Assembly (NCBI RefSeq): GCF_052857255.1
Contig: NC_135497.1
Location: forward strand, 184,331,906-184,395,905
Length of the DNA: 64,000 bases
Source: Amblyomma americanum
Taxonomy: Eukaryota > Arthropoda > Arachnida > Ixodida > Ixodidae
Reading direction: 5' to 3'
This document shows, piece after piece, positions 22,098 to 34,140 of this stretch. Numbering within the stretch: position 1 is the first letter of the stretch; each line of letters opens with the position of its first letter. The translations under genes were made by a program, and so were the position numbers. Under the pieces are notes generated by a model. It saw nothing but the letters and a program-made list of their open reading frames with translations, had not been told where the DNA came from and did not search any database.

Positions 22098-23060
22098 GAG
22101 GGGGGGGGGGGGGGGTGCTTTTGTTTCTGCTTTTTAGGAGGCGCACACCGGAAAGGGATGGCGAAGATGAGGCTCCTGGAGAGTGCAATTCCGTACCGGC
22201 TCATTGCGCGCGCTGCTGCCGCCGCTCGAGAGGCGGCAGTGTGAGCGCAGCTCGGGGTCCGCGAGCAGTGGCAGCGGGAAGAGGGCGCGCGTTCGGATGG
22301 AGAGCATAGGGGAGCCTACCAATGTGCGGTGTGCCGGACCACAGCGGGCGCTGTATGAGCACACGGTAGCAGCAGCAGCAGCAGCGGAAGCAGTGGCAGC
22401 ACAAGCAGGAAAGGCGGGCGAGCGCGCGAGCAGTGCTGGTGCAGCCGGCATCCCACTGAATAATTCACGTTCCAAGTCGTCGCGAAAGGGCTGTTTGGGC
22501 GCTGCGCGGGTCGCCCCTGATGCTTCCGACTCTGCTTCCGGTTTGATACTCGACGATGCGGCCGCGGACGCCCGTTTGTTATGAGCCTTTTCCTCCCGTG
22601 TCGGCCCTGCCGCGGAATAATCTGGCCCTCCTCGGCACCCCGGCCGGGGCCACCTCGGGGCCTCGCGAGAAGCCGCTCTTCCCGAGTGAGCGCCACTTTC
22701 TGCGCATCTGACGAGAGCCAGCGGCGCTCGGCCGCTGGCGCGGGGAATTTATAAAAGCTTACGCCGGCGGTCGGCGTACGCTGGAGGATGAGACGAGTCC
22801 CGCGAAATCCCTGCTGTCGCCGGAAGCACCCTCGTGTAACAGCGCTTAAAACTCGCCTTCTTCGCCGACTGACGCCGCGGGAGTGCCACGTAGGGTGGAC
22901 CTAAAAATACGCGCCACCCGCGCCAGTGGAGGGGAGCAGCCGGCAATTTTGTTTCCCCGGAAAAATGCAGTCACTGCTTTGCCGCTGCTTTCTGTGCGCC
23001 GCAGCACGCGCACTTCCGGCCCCGTGGTCGGAGGGGGACTAATTAGGAGGCTGCTGTTCA
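22098..23060. other. GC-rich, CpG-rich block
   Basis: After a poly-G tract (about 22,099-22,116) the sequence is strongly GC-rich with many CpG, and there are CAG-type runs near 22,368-22,390. Many overlapping frames exist on both strands, which is expected from the composition. A TATA-like box lies inside (22,748-22,757). It resembles a CpG-rich promoter region, but no spliced gene can be attached to it from sequence alone. Confidence 0.45.
22748..22757 (+). promoter_or_regulatory. TATA-box candidate in GC-rich block
   Basis: TTTATAAAAG stands alone in otherwise very GC-rich sequence (preceded by GCTGGCGCGGGGAA). That is the usual look of a core promoter reading rightwards. No transcript start or coding exon could be confirmed downstream. 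Confidence 0.3.
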
Positions 23061-23064
23061 GCCT

Positions 23065-24555
23065 TTTACGCCCCGAATATATTGCGAGGATAAAGAGTAC
23101 GAGTGATTAAGCTTTCAACTTTTTTCGTTTGTGTCGCGAGGAGGGAAGATAGCCACAGTGTCATAGGCCCAGCCGCCGGTCATTCACCCTCCGAAACACG
23201 CAGACTGTTCTTTGAAAAGTTCTCTCACCATGGTATGTTCCGCCTGCTTGGTCGTGACCGAAGTAGGCAGAAGGAAAATGCATCAACTTATAGCGAAAGG
23301 GGAGTAAACAGTTGTTACAATCTTTTCTTGCCCAGCTAGTGCTTCTTAAATGGGCACCGAAACACTTTTCAAAAACGACGATGCGGTATACATTCGATGT
23401 TGAAGGACACTGCTTGAGCATGCTTCGAGTACATCGCCGGAAGAAAGTAGTTTTCGAATGTGTTCTCTCAGTGTGGAGCTAGTGGGAATGGAAATTTACC
23501 CTTTTCCCTGTTAACATCTTCGCTTCTCGCGATTTCATGCGCGGTCCATGACAAGTCCTCTGCACCAGCCCTACCAGGTGAAAAATCATCGCTAACGTAA
23601 TCTTGTCGTCGTTTGTTCATTTTTTTTAATCTTGTTAGGAAGCTACCTCCAGTCATGGTGCACGGCATTGGAAGAGATCAGGAACGGCACACGATGCGCT
23701 GCCGTGCTTCCTATCCTGGTTATATACTGTTCCGGTGCAATCGCTGCATCGCGTTTACGTGACGCCTGAAAGTACACCTGATGAGTTGCCGTTCTGCAAC
23801 CGACACATGTAGACGCGTTACACGAACGGGGCCAGAGTTTTAAAAAGCGAAGGAAAGAGCAAGCCAACTTCGGAGCGTGTCTCTTCTTTCTCTGCAGCGC
23901 GTGCAGGTGTCATATTTAGACGAGAGGTTCATTACAACGCGATCTAACGTTTGGATAAGTTTTTGACAAACTGGGAAAATACTGCAGAACCCCCTTTAAC
24001 AGCATGTCAGCATGGATGTTGCATTACGTAGGGCGCTTCACGTACGAAGCGTTAGCAAGTTGCGTCCCGATTCTGCATTGTCTCTGTGCGGTGCGGAGAC
24101 AGTTTATGCAAGGGTTCAGCTCTGGTGCAAAGTTTAACCAAAGACAATGATATGCCATTTTAGTGCGAAATAAGAAGAATGACGGCAATGCGGTCTGCTG
24201 CCGTTCTATTTTCGATACATGTGCGGCTCATAATGTGCCATCTAGTTCTAGGCTACCTCGATCAAAGCTCTCGCTTAAAATTCACAATCTTGCGCACAGG
24301 CCTGATGCCCTGTTCTGGGTGTGAGCGAGTTGCATAAATGCATATGCTCATTTACTAGGCCATCCTTCTCATACATTGTCTCCTCGCATATTCACTTCCT
24401 CAGACGGACTACAGACAGATGATCCCTCTATAGGTATAACCGGCTCTGGTTCAAGGGACACAAAAGGCTGATCTCGGCATTGTCCATCTGTTTCAGAAAC
24501 AATGAGTTCAGTTGCTTTGCGCAAATTCCAATCCATTTGCGCATGTTTTTTTTTT
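23065..24555. other. Intergenic, no supported gene
   Basis: No recognisable domain, repeat family or splice-consistent exon was found. Confidence 0.45.
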
Positions 24556-24559
24556 TGAC

Positions 24560-24800
24560 ATTTTAAGGCGAAAGCCTTATATGTCTACACGCCTCCTAAT
24601 ATTTCAAGAGCCTAACAGTAATAGTTAAAAAGTTTACTAATCAGCATAAGTTAACTAGACTAGTTAGCGCGTTAGCTGTATGCTGAAGTACTACACCGCT
24701 GAGAATGCTATGCTCTAAAAAGCGTTTTTCTAACTCAAAAAGCCTATTTAAAAAAATTGCTAGAACTCTTATTTGAAGCCCCCTGTATATAACAGCCTCT
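24560..24800 (+). repeat. Dispersed repeat, second copy of the 4.3 kb family
   Basis: It starts near the palindrome AAGGCGAAAGCCTT, then shares ordered blocks with 4315-4545, ending in CCCTGTATATAACAG. It lies in the same orientation as the first copy. Confidence 0.7.
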
Positions 24801-24803
24801 TCA

Positions 24804-25385
24804 TTAATGATCAAAATGTTCATGCTCCACGAACATCGAACTACGGCAAGAAGCAGTAACTGAAATTTCCTTCTGCGTTCCTTTTAGGCAGCACTTCTGT
24901 TTTTTACAGCGCGCAGTTTCAGCCCTCTGATAAGGAAAGAGGCTTCGATCCCCTTGGCAAGATCCATCTCTCGTCATGATAAGCGAGGGCATGCCTTTTT
25001 TCTGTCTGGTCTGCACCTCGGTTGTAGCTCCCGGCATCCCTGGCTGTTGCCAAAGTTGTGCGGAAATGAAATTATACGAGCACACAAGGAAACGTTGAAT
25101 ATCAAAAAAAAAAGCGCTTGAAGCGCACCTTAAAGCGTCTAAAAATTCTGACGAATTTCTGACCTTGTCACATCGTGGCATGCAAGTCAATACTGTTTGT
25201 GGACAGAAGTAGTGACGAGATTTCTAACATCATAAGTCACGTTATCAGGTTGCCTTACATCATACACTGAGGTGACATGTCACGCTGACATCAATCTAAG
25301 TGCTTCGAATTAGAGGTCGGATGCAAAAAGAAAGCATAAAGATAATGTAAGATGAAATTAAAAGAGATTAGTGTCAACCATTACA
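24804..25385. other. Intergenic, unassigned minus-strand frame
   Basis: A 128-codon minus-strand frame (24,804-25,190) is open but has no domain I recognise. It may be part of a repeat. No splice context was found. Confidence 0.3.
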
Positions 25386-25393
25386 ACTTGAGT

Positions 25394-26346
25394 GCCATAG
25401 CCAGGGACCCCGGAACAAGGGCGGGGGGGGGGGGGAATCGGGGGGGGGGGGGAGCAAAAAGGGCTTTCGCCCCCCCCCCCCCCCAGCATGTTTCTAGCGG
25501 AAGCAGCGCCCCCCCACCCTCAGTCCTCCAACTGCTTGCACTTGGATCAGATTTCTAATTGAAACACTCCAGTCCTAGGACTCTTTTAATGCAATGTACA
25601 GTGAGGCTGAGCTACTTATTGGCTTCGTAGCCAGTTGTAAAGCATTTCGTATATGAGTAACCTAAACCAGTCATGTCCCAACAGAAGCAGACACTCTGAC
25701 CCGTGTACACGATCATGATTAGCAGAATTTAAACAAACTATGCACAAATTTTTTTAATGCAATTGATCACTCCTTCTGCGTAAAGCTTTCCACCTATAAA
25801 GCTCCCCATTTCAATTCACTTTATATTGCCGTGAATCTTTGCACGTACCGTTTGTTCGTTCGCACTCAGAACCGCCGGAACGCTGCTTTGCCATTTTGTT
25901 TTGTAATGCGAGATGCGATCAGACTTATATGCACTAATCGCGGCCAGGTGCAAATGATTCCAGATTTTTCTAGATTCTTGTAGCTGCTTTTGGTTCTTTA
26001 TATCGAAGGTTCCTAGCCAGCTTTAAATTGAGCGTGACCAAGAACTGCAGACATTCAGTCCGATGACCGCCGAGCACGCTTGTGGCTATCGCCGCCGCCG
26101 GGTCATTCAGTTCTTAGTGGGCGCGCGAGTCAGCCCTTTAAAGCCTCTTCGTTGTCTTCCTGACTGCTGGAGTGTCGTCACCACAATGTGACAGTTTGCA
26201 TCAAGCCTTGAACATTGAACAAAATTCAAAAATATAAAATTTATTATGTAAATGAGCATTAAACAAATAGATAACAAAATAAGCTCCAAGTATTGCCCCC
26301 CCCCCCCTCCCACTCAAAAAAAGTTCCGGAGTCTCTGGCCATAGCC
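25394..26346. repeat. Inverted pair of poly-G/C-associated repeat ends
   Basis: GCCATAGCCAGGGACCCCGGAAC at the left is the near reverse complement of GTTCCGGAGTCTCTGGCCATAGC at 26,323-26,345. Next to the left arm are long poly-G and poly-C tracts (25,422-25,494), and next to the right arm is a poly-C tract (26,296-26,308). Two copies of one repeat family in opposite orientation, or one foldback element of about 950 bp, would both explain this. Confidence 0.6.
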
Positions 26347-26545
26347 TTAAGTAATGCACAGAGAGAGAGAGGAAACTTTAATTCAAAACTGAGTAATTTG
26401 AAGGAGCCGAATAATTAATACACAGAAAATCAATCATACCGCGTCAATCAAAAATAATTTCGCAAAATAAAGAAGAAAATTTAAGCATCATCCCCATCTG
26501 GGCATCCATACACAACGCAACTGGTGGATAGAAATTTATGCTAGG

Positions 26546-26720
26546 ACTAGGGGTGTGCGAATATTCAAAAATTTCGATCACGAATAAAAAATGATTCCCT
26601 TCATACTCGTATTCGACTCGAAAACTCCGCCTACGGTGTTTCGAATACTCAGAAAACCCCAAATATTCAGGAATGCATTCAGAGGCATATGAGTTTTTTT
26701 CGTTTGCGGGCAAACCTTGC
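26546..26720 (+). repeat. CTAGGGGTGTGCGAATATTC-type dispersed repeat
   Basis: It begins with CTAGGGGTGTGCGAATATTC and continues with TTCGA-rich sequence. An apparent inverted relative lies at about 29,895-29,995, where CGAAGTAAACTATTCGCGTTCG runs toward CACCACTAG. This is a non-coding repeat. Confidence 0.5.
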
Positions 26721-26802
26721 CGAACTTCATCGATAGCAACACATCATGGCGGCTCCGTCCATCATACTGTTAATCATGCGGTAGCGATTGATCCGTTTTT
26801 TG

Positions 26803-26870
26803 TGCGCGAGCACTAAGGTCCCCACTCATCGATTTCGCCGATCTTTGTCTGAAGCCTGCTTGGCCTGAAA
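26803..26870 (+). repeat. Copy 1 of a 68 bp duplicated block
   Basis: GCGCGAGCACTAAGG... through CGATCTTTGTCTGAAGCCTGCTTGGCC matches 28,887-28,954 in direct orientation with several differences. Confidence 0.65.
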
Positions 26871-27559
26871 TAAAATAAAATAAAGTAAAACACTTTATAG
26901 GCATGAGAGGCTTTCCTATTCGCGGCGCGTAGAGATCAGCTTCGCCGGCTACTGCATTAGACCACGACGCCATCGCCGCTATTTTTTTTCTTTACAGCCA
27001 AAACGGGAAACGAAGAAATAACGACACACCGGAGACATTTAGACACTACGACGCGTTACACGGCCTTTGGAGGATAAATTAAAATTTTGTTACCATTCTT
27101 GAAATCCACCCTGCTTGAGGTTGCTCTATCTTCAACACCGCAATGACATTGTTGCTGTATCCTTCAAAATAAGACTTTAAAGGCCTAGTATCCTCATCAG
27201 CGTGTCTAGCTGCCATTCTATAGCGCCAGATGCTGTGAAGGCCCATCAGTATTATTATATCTAGTGGCATGCCTTCATAACCTTCCACTGGCAGAAACCC
27301 GATTCCATAGGCGCCTGTTTGAAAGTCCTCTTTCACTGTCCGTTGAGCAATATCGCAGAAAAAAAAAGAACTCTCATCAGGCTAAAGAAAAAAACATGCC
27401 CAATAGCTACAGGCTTCTGAAAAATAAAACAGTGTTTTTTTTACAGTACAAAAAAGTCCTTTTCTTCGATATAGGTCTGTACTTATAATTAATTCATGTG
27501 TAATTTAAAGAAAAAAACATTTGATCTCACTGGGAACGCACATGTTTTTCACGCGTTTT

Positions 27560-28570
27560 AGAACATTCTGGCCTGCACATCACTGAAATCTGTACAACAT
27601 GATTGGCAGAACATCACAAAGATCTTTATATAATTTTTTCTGAGCGACACTGATAAGATACTCAAGAGAGAAACAGGCTTTCAGGAAACAGCAGTCTGAA
27701 TATAGTTCTCTGAAGTAACCAAAACAGCCACCAGATATTTGCGTTGCTGAGACAATCCAATTGGGTAAATATCTGTCCATTCTAGATTTACATAGAGTTC
27801 GCAAGCAGGGGTCCAGAACATCTCGGAAGAAAAGAAATCTGCTGACCAACTCTAGTAAGGACAGGTAAGCCAAACTCAAACACAGCGGAATCGCCGGAAA
27901 AGGCTCGTTCTGTGCACTTTGTTTATACCCCCAAATGAATACAGGAGATGTGCGATGTAGCTTCTGCACGTTAACCGGCGAGCAATGAATGACCTGAAAT
28001 ACATACCACAGGTTGCTCACAGGAACGAGTTGAACACTGTGGCACGTGCAATTAAAGGTAGAAAGAGACCGCTGAAGCTTTTTTTTGTTTTTTCGCGCAA
28101 CTTTTTGACCTCTTCAATCCAGTAAGGCTAAGAGGCGAGCCTATGTGGCGTGCAGCCGAAAACGATGAACACTGGCGCTGCTCATAACTTTCAAACAAAA
28201 CAATTCTATGCATGAACAAAAGAAAAGAGGAGAGAGGGGGCAACCTTGTCGAAAGGAGCGCTCTACCTTAATGCTTTCCCCCACCACCTTGTTGCCAATC
28301 AGCCGCGTAGTACACCCCCTTCAAGCCATGGCCACATCTTATTTAGGACAGAACCGATATTTACAAAATCTAAGCCACACAGCAAGGCATCAGGCGGCAC
28401 TCTGTCAAAGGCTTTTTCCTGATCGAGTTAAACTATTGCAATGTTGTCCCCTCATATGTCACAGCACTCAAGTACGCAAGTGCTGTATGGATGCTCGTAA
28501 AAATAGTGCGGCATTTAATACCACGGGTCTGATGAGCACCGACCAAAGTTTCAACTGCAGTTTGTAGCCT
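27560..28570 (-). mobile_element. Non-LTR retrotransposon ORF2 fragment, internally deleted
   Basis: On the minus strand, degraded RT motifs appear near 28,430-28,400 (a DQEKAFDRV-like block across frames) and RQGCPLSPLLF near 28,255-28,222. After a gap in colinearity there is a 146-codon frame (27,580-28,020). It resembles the region after RT in L1-group LINEs, with WYVFQVIH at its start, a KLHRTSPVFIW block and SRFLFFRDVLDPCLR. The YADD catalytic loop expected between the two parts is missing, so an internal deletion near 28,050-28,200 is likely. The element is dead. The clade is uncertain. Confidence 0.75.
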
Positions 28571-28886
28571 ACGCTGCACTATGCTGCACTACGCCATCGC
28601 CGCAGCCGAAGATCCCGTTTGTTTAACTGCCATGTCGTCATCAACTTCCATCCATCCGTGCGGTGGTGTTTGCGGTGGCGTAAATGTACCGGCGGGTTCC
28701 GCCTTATAAGGCAGTGGTCTGTGGGCAATTGCTCCGGCTGAGTTAATGATTTAAATAATTTGCGTCTCTACCACGGTTCCATAAGGACCGTGTCCTCTAA
28801 AAACTTCAAGAGCGCAATGGATTCGGAACATACGGCTATCGCATTACCCTGTTAAGGTGAGTTAAGCAGTCCCGTAATTTTTTAAT

Positions 28887-28954
28887 GCGCTAGCACTAAA
28901 TTCTCCAGTCACCTATTTCACCGATCTTTGACAGACGCCTGCTTGACCTTGAAA
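28887..28954 (+). repeat. Copy 2 of a 68 bp duplicated block
   Basis: GCGCTAGCACTAAATT... CCGATCTTTGACAGACGCCTGCTTGACC is a direct repeat of 26,803-26,870. The pair brackets the LINE fragment at 27.6-28.6 kb. Confidence 0.65.
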
Positions 28955-28959
28955 ACAGA

Positions 28960-30790
28960 GTTACGAATCGAAACCGAAACCAAAGTGAGAACTTAAGAGA
29001 AAACAGAAGTGCTAGCGCACCCAATTCCCATTTGCCCTAACCACGCTAAATCGTCCATAATTTTTTTTGCGTGACGACAACGAATGTGCGTGCAGTTCTG
29101 TAATAGTTTGCCGACTTCAGTAATAGAGAAGAGGGACGATTGCATCGAAACTTTTGTGAAGCGGATGCGTATGACCCAAAACACAAAATAAAGCACAGAG
29201 AAAGCTTTCTGGGATGCCGGAATCAACAGCGCTGCGCATGAGATTCACGGCGCCCCACAGAGCCTTTGAGGGAAAAAAAATGTGGCTTGAAAGCTAATGA
29301 CAAAACGGCCGCTATGGGGTGCATTTAATCTGTCGAATACCGAAGTTTTACGAACTCACGAGTGTTACAAAAGCTAATGCTATCAATTGTCATCGAACTT
29401 CACACTCATGCATGTGCTTGGGCCACCCACATATGGAGATCAAGGAAGGCGTTTGGGTTCGTTGGTAATTCGTACTGAAGACATAACGTAGCGCGACACA
29501 GAAAGGATGATTGAAGGAAGTCTACAGAGCTCGTACCCGTCTCCTCCCTTCGTACGCTGTCCTTTCTGTGTTGCGCTACGTTATGCCTTCAGGATGCGAA
29601 AGAAGATGAAAGCTGAGTAAGTAGGGCCTCTAAAAAGGTGCACCACGACTCTTGTCTTCAGTAGCAATATGTGAGAATCGCATTGTGACAAAAGTGTTGC
29701 TAGCTTCACCTGTCCAGTTCCCTTTCCAGAGTCACGAAATTGTTTCGCATGTAACTTTGCTTCTCCACTCCCTCAACCTGCGGTATTTCTGATCCGAACC
29801 GTCTATTTTGCTTAAATCTTTACTGGCCCATAATTCAGCAAATTTCAATGCTCCAGCATGTTAAAGTAAAAAAATAGACTTCTCAATAAATGCATCTACG
29901 CTTAATTACTCGATTCGATTTTCGAAGTAAACTATTCGCGTTCGATTCATATTTAAAAAAAAAATATGATATTAGCTCACCACTAGTTGCAGCGTATTTT
30001 GTTCATCTTGATTTACAATATTTTACTTCATAAATTATTTTAACTGTCAATAATTTTTGAATATACATCTCTCTCTTAACTTGCAAACATGTTTCTGTAG
30101 TCCAGTTGTAATTTGGAACATATTTCTGATTATTTCTTGTATCCGGACCTACAGGAAATTGAGGGTAAAGAGGTTTCAAAGAGAAAAAATTCAAAGCTGA
30201 GAATATGCCTGATGGGCAGTATTAGATTTTCGTTGTTTATATTTGTCACAGCATCTCTGGGTGTTAGAGATTTCTCATTTTTGAATAGTTTTTGCATTGG
30301 GATGCGAAACTTCTTGTCTAGAAAATAAGGTGTGCATCGAGGGATAATTTCCCGGATGGTCTAGCACACGCAACACTTCGGAGGCAACCATGATGGACAG
30401 CCCAACGATAAGCGGAGGCACGATAAACACGTTGCCACCGAATCCTGTGACGGCTTGCTAACGCAGGAAAAAACGACAGGATAAACGCGTTAGAGATGGG
30501 TAATAGAAACGACGTGGTTTCCACTGGGGAGAAGGGAGGCCCTCCTCGGTACGCAAATTACCGGTTAGGCGCTGCGCTGCTTCTTACATGTTGCTCGGGC
30601 CGTTTCTGCCGAGCATCTTGAGTGCAAGAGTACCTTCACGAGTCGGCTTATTTACTTTCGACCGGTTTGTTTCTTACCATGCCAGCACGAGCGTAATAAT
30701 GTCCATTGAGGAGTTTGCGCTCAACCGAATATAGTGGGCATATTTTTGCCTCTCCTCCCACTAAGTAATACGCGTCTAACTGCGAGCTGC
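28960..30790. other. Intergenic, apart from the foldback at 29.5 kb
   Basis: AT-rich, with the TTCGATTC-type repeat near 29,900 noted above. No exon or domain is recognisable. Confidence 0.4.
29475..29592. repeat. Foldback repeat with 33 bp arms
   Basis: The left arm (29,475-29,507), CTGAAGACATAACGTAGCGC then GACACAGAAAGGA, pairs with the right arm (29,560-29,592) at all but about two positions. The spacer is 52 bases. It is a compact miniature inverted-repeat element or the collapsed ends of a larger one. Confidence 0.85.
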
Positions 30791-30794
30791 TTAG

Positions 30795-31035
30795 ATGTAA
30801 AATCAAACCATTTAGCGCAGTTTTATACATGCATGTAATGCGAAGGCAAGATAACCGCTGGTCCTTAAGGGAGTGGATTCCAAGAGAAGGCAAGCGTAGC
30901 AGGGGGCGGCAGAAGGTCAGTTGGGCGGATGAGATTAGGAAGTTCGCAGGAATAGGGTGGGCGCAGCTGGCAAAGGAAAGGGTTTATTGTAGAGATATGG
31001 GAGACGCCTTTGCCCTGCAGTGGGTGTAGTCAGGC

Positions 31036-31068
<33 letters not shown>
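30795..31068 (+). mobile_element. RTE-like LINE 3' end with (TGA)n tail
   Basis: A plus-strand frame reads RRQDNRWSLREWIPREGKR, then a RGRQKVSWADEIRKFAG-type block, then WAQLAKERVYCRDMGDAFALQW and a stop at about 31,029. This is the C-terminal end of a family of arthropod LINEs (RTE/craTA-like) that terminate in a TGA/ATG microsatellite, present here at 31,035-31,068. It is 5'-truncated, as usual for LINE copies. A related inverted fragment is at 36,960-37,091. Confidence 0.8.
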
Positions 31069-31074
31069 CATTCG

Positions 31075-32000
31075 CGAAAATTTACCCAGTACAGTGCGCA
31101 GTAATTCCTGAGATCTGTGCACTGTGCGGGCCACATTTTTTGCTGTTGTTTTTAAAACGTCATATCGTTAACACTACCGTGGAGTCCACTACTCACATCT
31201 AGGTTCGTGTACTACTGGCCGTGAGCAATGCGTTGTACTTAATAGTTGTGCTTAATTTCGGACAGTATTTTTAGGCGTGGCTCATGATAGCCTTTTAGAC
31301 AAGTTTCTGTTTAGGTCACACTTAAATAGCATTTCATGCATTTATGAGCGCACAAAAATTGTGCGGTGTTTCGATGATATGAGTCTTCGTAACTTTCGAT
31401 AATGTTGCTTAACTCTTCTGTAGATAATATTTTTTGTTCTAGCACCTAGAATGATCCAACAAAAATGGCTTAAAAATAATTACAACTGTAAAAACCTGCT
31501 AATTTCACCAAAAAAAGCAACTACTTCTTATGACGCAAGATTGCGTACATGACATAATTGCAGAGTTAAGTAGAATAAAGTTCGCGAAGTACTGTCACCT
31601 AAATGACGCTGCCACCCTATATACCTGGTAACGTAGGCATACAAGCTCAGCATTACAATTTTGTCAAACGTGAAATCGATAAAATTTAGCTCTAAAGAAA
31701 AATGACGAATTTATAGATCATACTGTTATATTTGACTGCTTAGTTCAAGAAAAAGAATATCGAGCATGGTGGCCCCTACCACCACCCCGTTTCAATGTGT
31801 ACGCTGCTGATATCATCATCATCATTCTAGTAAATTCTAGAAATTTGCTAGAACATTTACTATTCCCTTTGCAAAAATTCAAAATTTTGAAGATTGTCCG
31901 TTCTTCTGGATAATAATGCGTGACCGAAGGCGGTTATGGGCACCGTAGATGCGTAAACTCTTAAACGCGCAGCAGTAGCACACTCGAAAACATCCTGCTA
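31075..32000. other. Intergenic, no supported gene
   Basis: AT-rich, with a short ATC-type microsatellite near 31,812. No exon or domain is recognised. Confidence 0.45.
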
Positions 32001-32039
32001 CGCCTTCTCAGAGCTGAACCGTTGTATATTTCAATTCTC

Positions 32040-33070
32040 AATTTTCACGAAGTGTGCCACTTTGTCCCCGTCTTCGCACTGCCTCCAACAAACGCTATTG
32101 TCCTGGCGCGCGGCTACTGCCCCCCGCTCCGGGTTTTCTTTTTAAGGCATTACGTTGCGTCGGTTCGCACCATATTATGTGCACGCTCTTTACGCGGGGC
32201 AATTCGGTGCCACGTCTGCAATACTGCGTGCACCCGCAACAACGGAGGGAGGAGGGGGGGGGGGGGGGGGGGACTTGTTTGCTCTGTGCGGCGCTTCTCG
32301 CGTCGTCGTTCCCCGCTAGTGCTCGAGTCGCATCTCGCTCCTTGTTTCTATTATCTTTTGCTGCTCCCCCCACCCCGCAAGGCCAGTTTCGTCAAGTGGA
32401 ATGCGACGGTTGCGCCGTCTACAGCGCTGCCGAGTTTTGGCGTGCCATCGAGTATGCCTGCATATCGAACGCTCCTCAACGACGTAACGCGCGCAGCGAC
32501 CGGGCATGAGCGGAAAATAAATCTGTCTCTGTCTCCTTTGCCTTTGGCGTCTCTGCCGCAGACTGAATATGAGTGCTCGTCGACGCCGCAACAACGAGAA
32601 CAACATAAATACACGAAGCGCGCAGGCAAGCAGAGAAAGGTAGGAAGAAAGAGAGCATTTCACCTGCATGCGCAGTCACCGAGCAACAAACTTTAGCCGC
32701 GTTTTTTTTCTTCTCCCACTTCTCAACTCGCGATGCAAATCGTTCTCGCATTTGCGTGCTGGCGTCTATTTTCTCCGTGAATGCGAAGCCGGGTGCGCAA
32801 AAAAAAACGATGCCCGAGTGGAGTGGAACTCGACGCAAAGCGCGTTTCGCGCCAAGACGCTTGGCGTCCGCGTCGTTTCGTCGTTTCGTCGCCCGGGGTT
32901 CTCCAGAGCAACGCATCGGTCGCGCCGGCACCGCCTCGTCTGCCTGGCCTACTAGAATTCTTGCTTTCAATTTTGGACTCTCGATACCCCCTCGTCACGG
33001 ACAGCGTTCGAGTATCGCTTTCAATCGCAACTTGTTTGAACGAGCCTCGTGGAAAATTAAACAACAATAA
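32040..33070. other. Second GC-rich block with poly-G tract
   Basis: The block is GC- and CpG-rich, with a long poly-G tract at about 32,255-32,272 and many overlapping frames on both strands (the longest, 224 codons, at 32,022-32,696). The frames are Arg/Ser/Pro/Ala-rich in every register and show no domain, so I treat them as compositional. A promoter or 5' untranslated region is possible. Confidence 0.4.
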
Positions 33071-34060
33071 GGAACAGGGAATGCCAACGGATCTCTCAAT
33101 CGGCGCTTCTACGTCACGACAGACAGCAGGTGCAGCAATAAAAATATCTTATGCTTCACCAATCAATTTCGGGAAGGACTATAAGGGGTAGCGGACGCAT
33201 GGCACTAGAGCGTAGGTCGTTTATTACGCCAACCATAGAATCGGCTTTAAGTGACCACTCGAGCATGCCACTTATCGCGATGTTTTGTATCAGTGCTATA
33301 CAGCGGCACCTTATAGTACGGAGCCCTGAACCATTTTTGCTTCGTTCAGAATGTCCACCTAGAAGGGCTTTAATGACACTTTTTTTTGCTTTCAGTAATT
33401 GCCTGAAAACGTCAAGATTTTGGACATTTCGCAAGGTTGATGCAAAAGATCTTGGTGGGCAGCGTCATCAACCCGGCTACGTTAATTGTGCGCCAGCACA
33501 GAAAACACATGTCGGACGTATACGGAAACACAAACACAGCGCTTGAGTGTGTTTCTGTCGACGTCCCATTTTTTGTTGCGCTTACAGCGCTTGTGTGCAT
33601 TACCGCCTACGAGCCGTCTTTGTGCTTCCGACGCACCATTAATCCCTACCAGTTCCCCCAAACTTCTGCTTCAGCCGATTACGTTCACTACAGAAAAAAC
33701 ACCTCTCCCAAGAATTGCCTATAAGGCCTGTCCTACTAAATATTCTAATCTCAACTTCCTACCGCCCCAACAACGCTTTACTTCCTTTCGAATTCACTCT
33801 GTTGCTGTCACGGATAGGCCGGCTTTCCGTTTTCTATATTAGCACACGTCTCTCACATGTCCATTTCGTCCTCCTGGTTTTAGCGGTGTGATTAATTCGT
33901 GCTTTTTATTTCATCCGCCCTGTTATCTCTCTGTCTCTTCACTGGTACCCCCCCCCCCCCCCCCCCAATTTCCTCTACATAGCTCGCTGCAATGTTCTCA
34001 CTTTAAATCTCTATCTCGCGGTCCGGGTTTGCTGCCACTCCTTAGCCTAGGCTGGTGTAC
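33070..34060. other. Intergenic, unassigned frames
   Basis: A 92-codon minus-strand frame (33,156-33,434) and overlapping plus-strand frames show no domain I recognise. A poly-C tract lies near 33,950-33,966. Confidence 0.3.
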
Positions 34061-34065
34061 CACTT

Positions 34066-34140
34066 CCAATACCTTACTTCCAATACCACTTCCAATACCT
34101 TCCAATACCACTTCCAATACCACTTCCAATACCTTACTAA
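34066..34140. repeat. ACTTCCAATACC minisatellite
   Basis: About six tandem units of ACTTCCAATACC, with shortened TTCCAATACC variants. It is a degenerate 10-12 bp minisatellite. Confidence 0.9.

Noticed and set aside
22183..22696. Ala-rich 133-codon frame with CAG/GCA runs
   Set aside because: It is low-complexity and competes with equally long antisense frames; no homology or splice evidence.
32022..33191. Several long overlapping frames in the GC-rich block
   Set aside because: All registers on both strands are open because the composition depletes stop codons. None has a domain, and a poly-G tract disrupts them.
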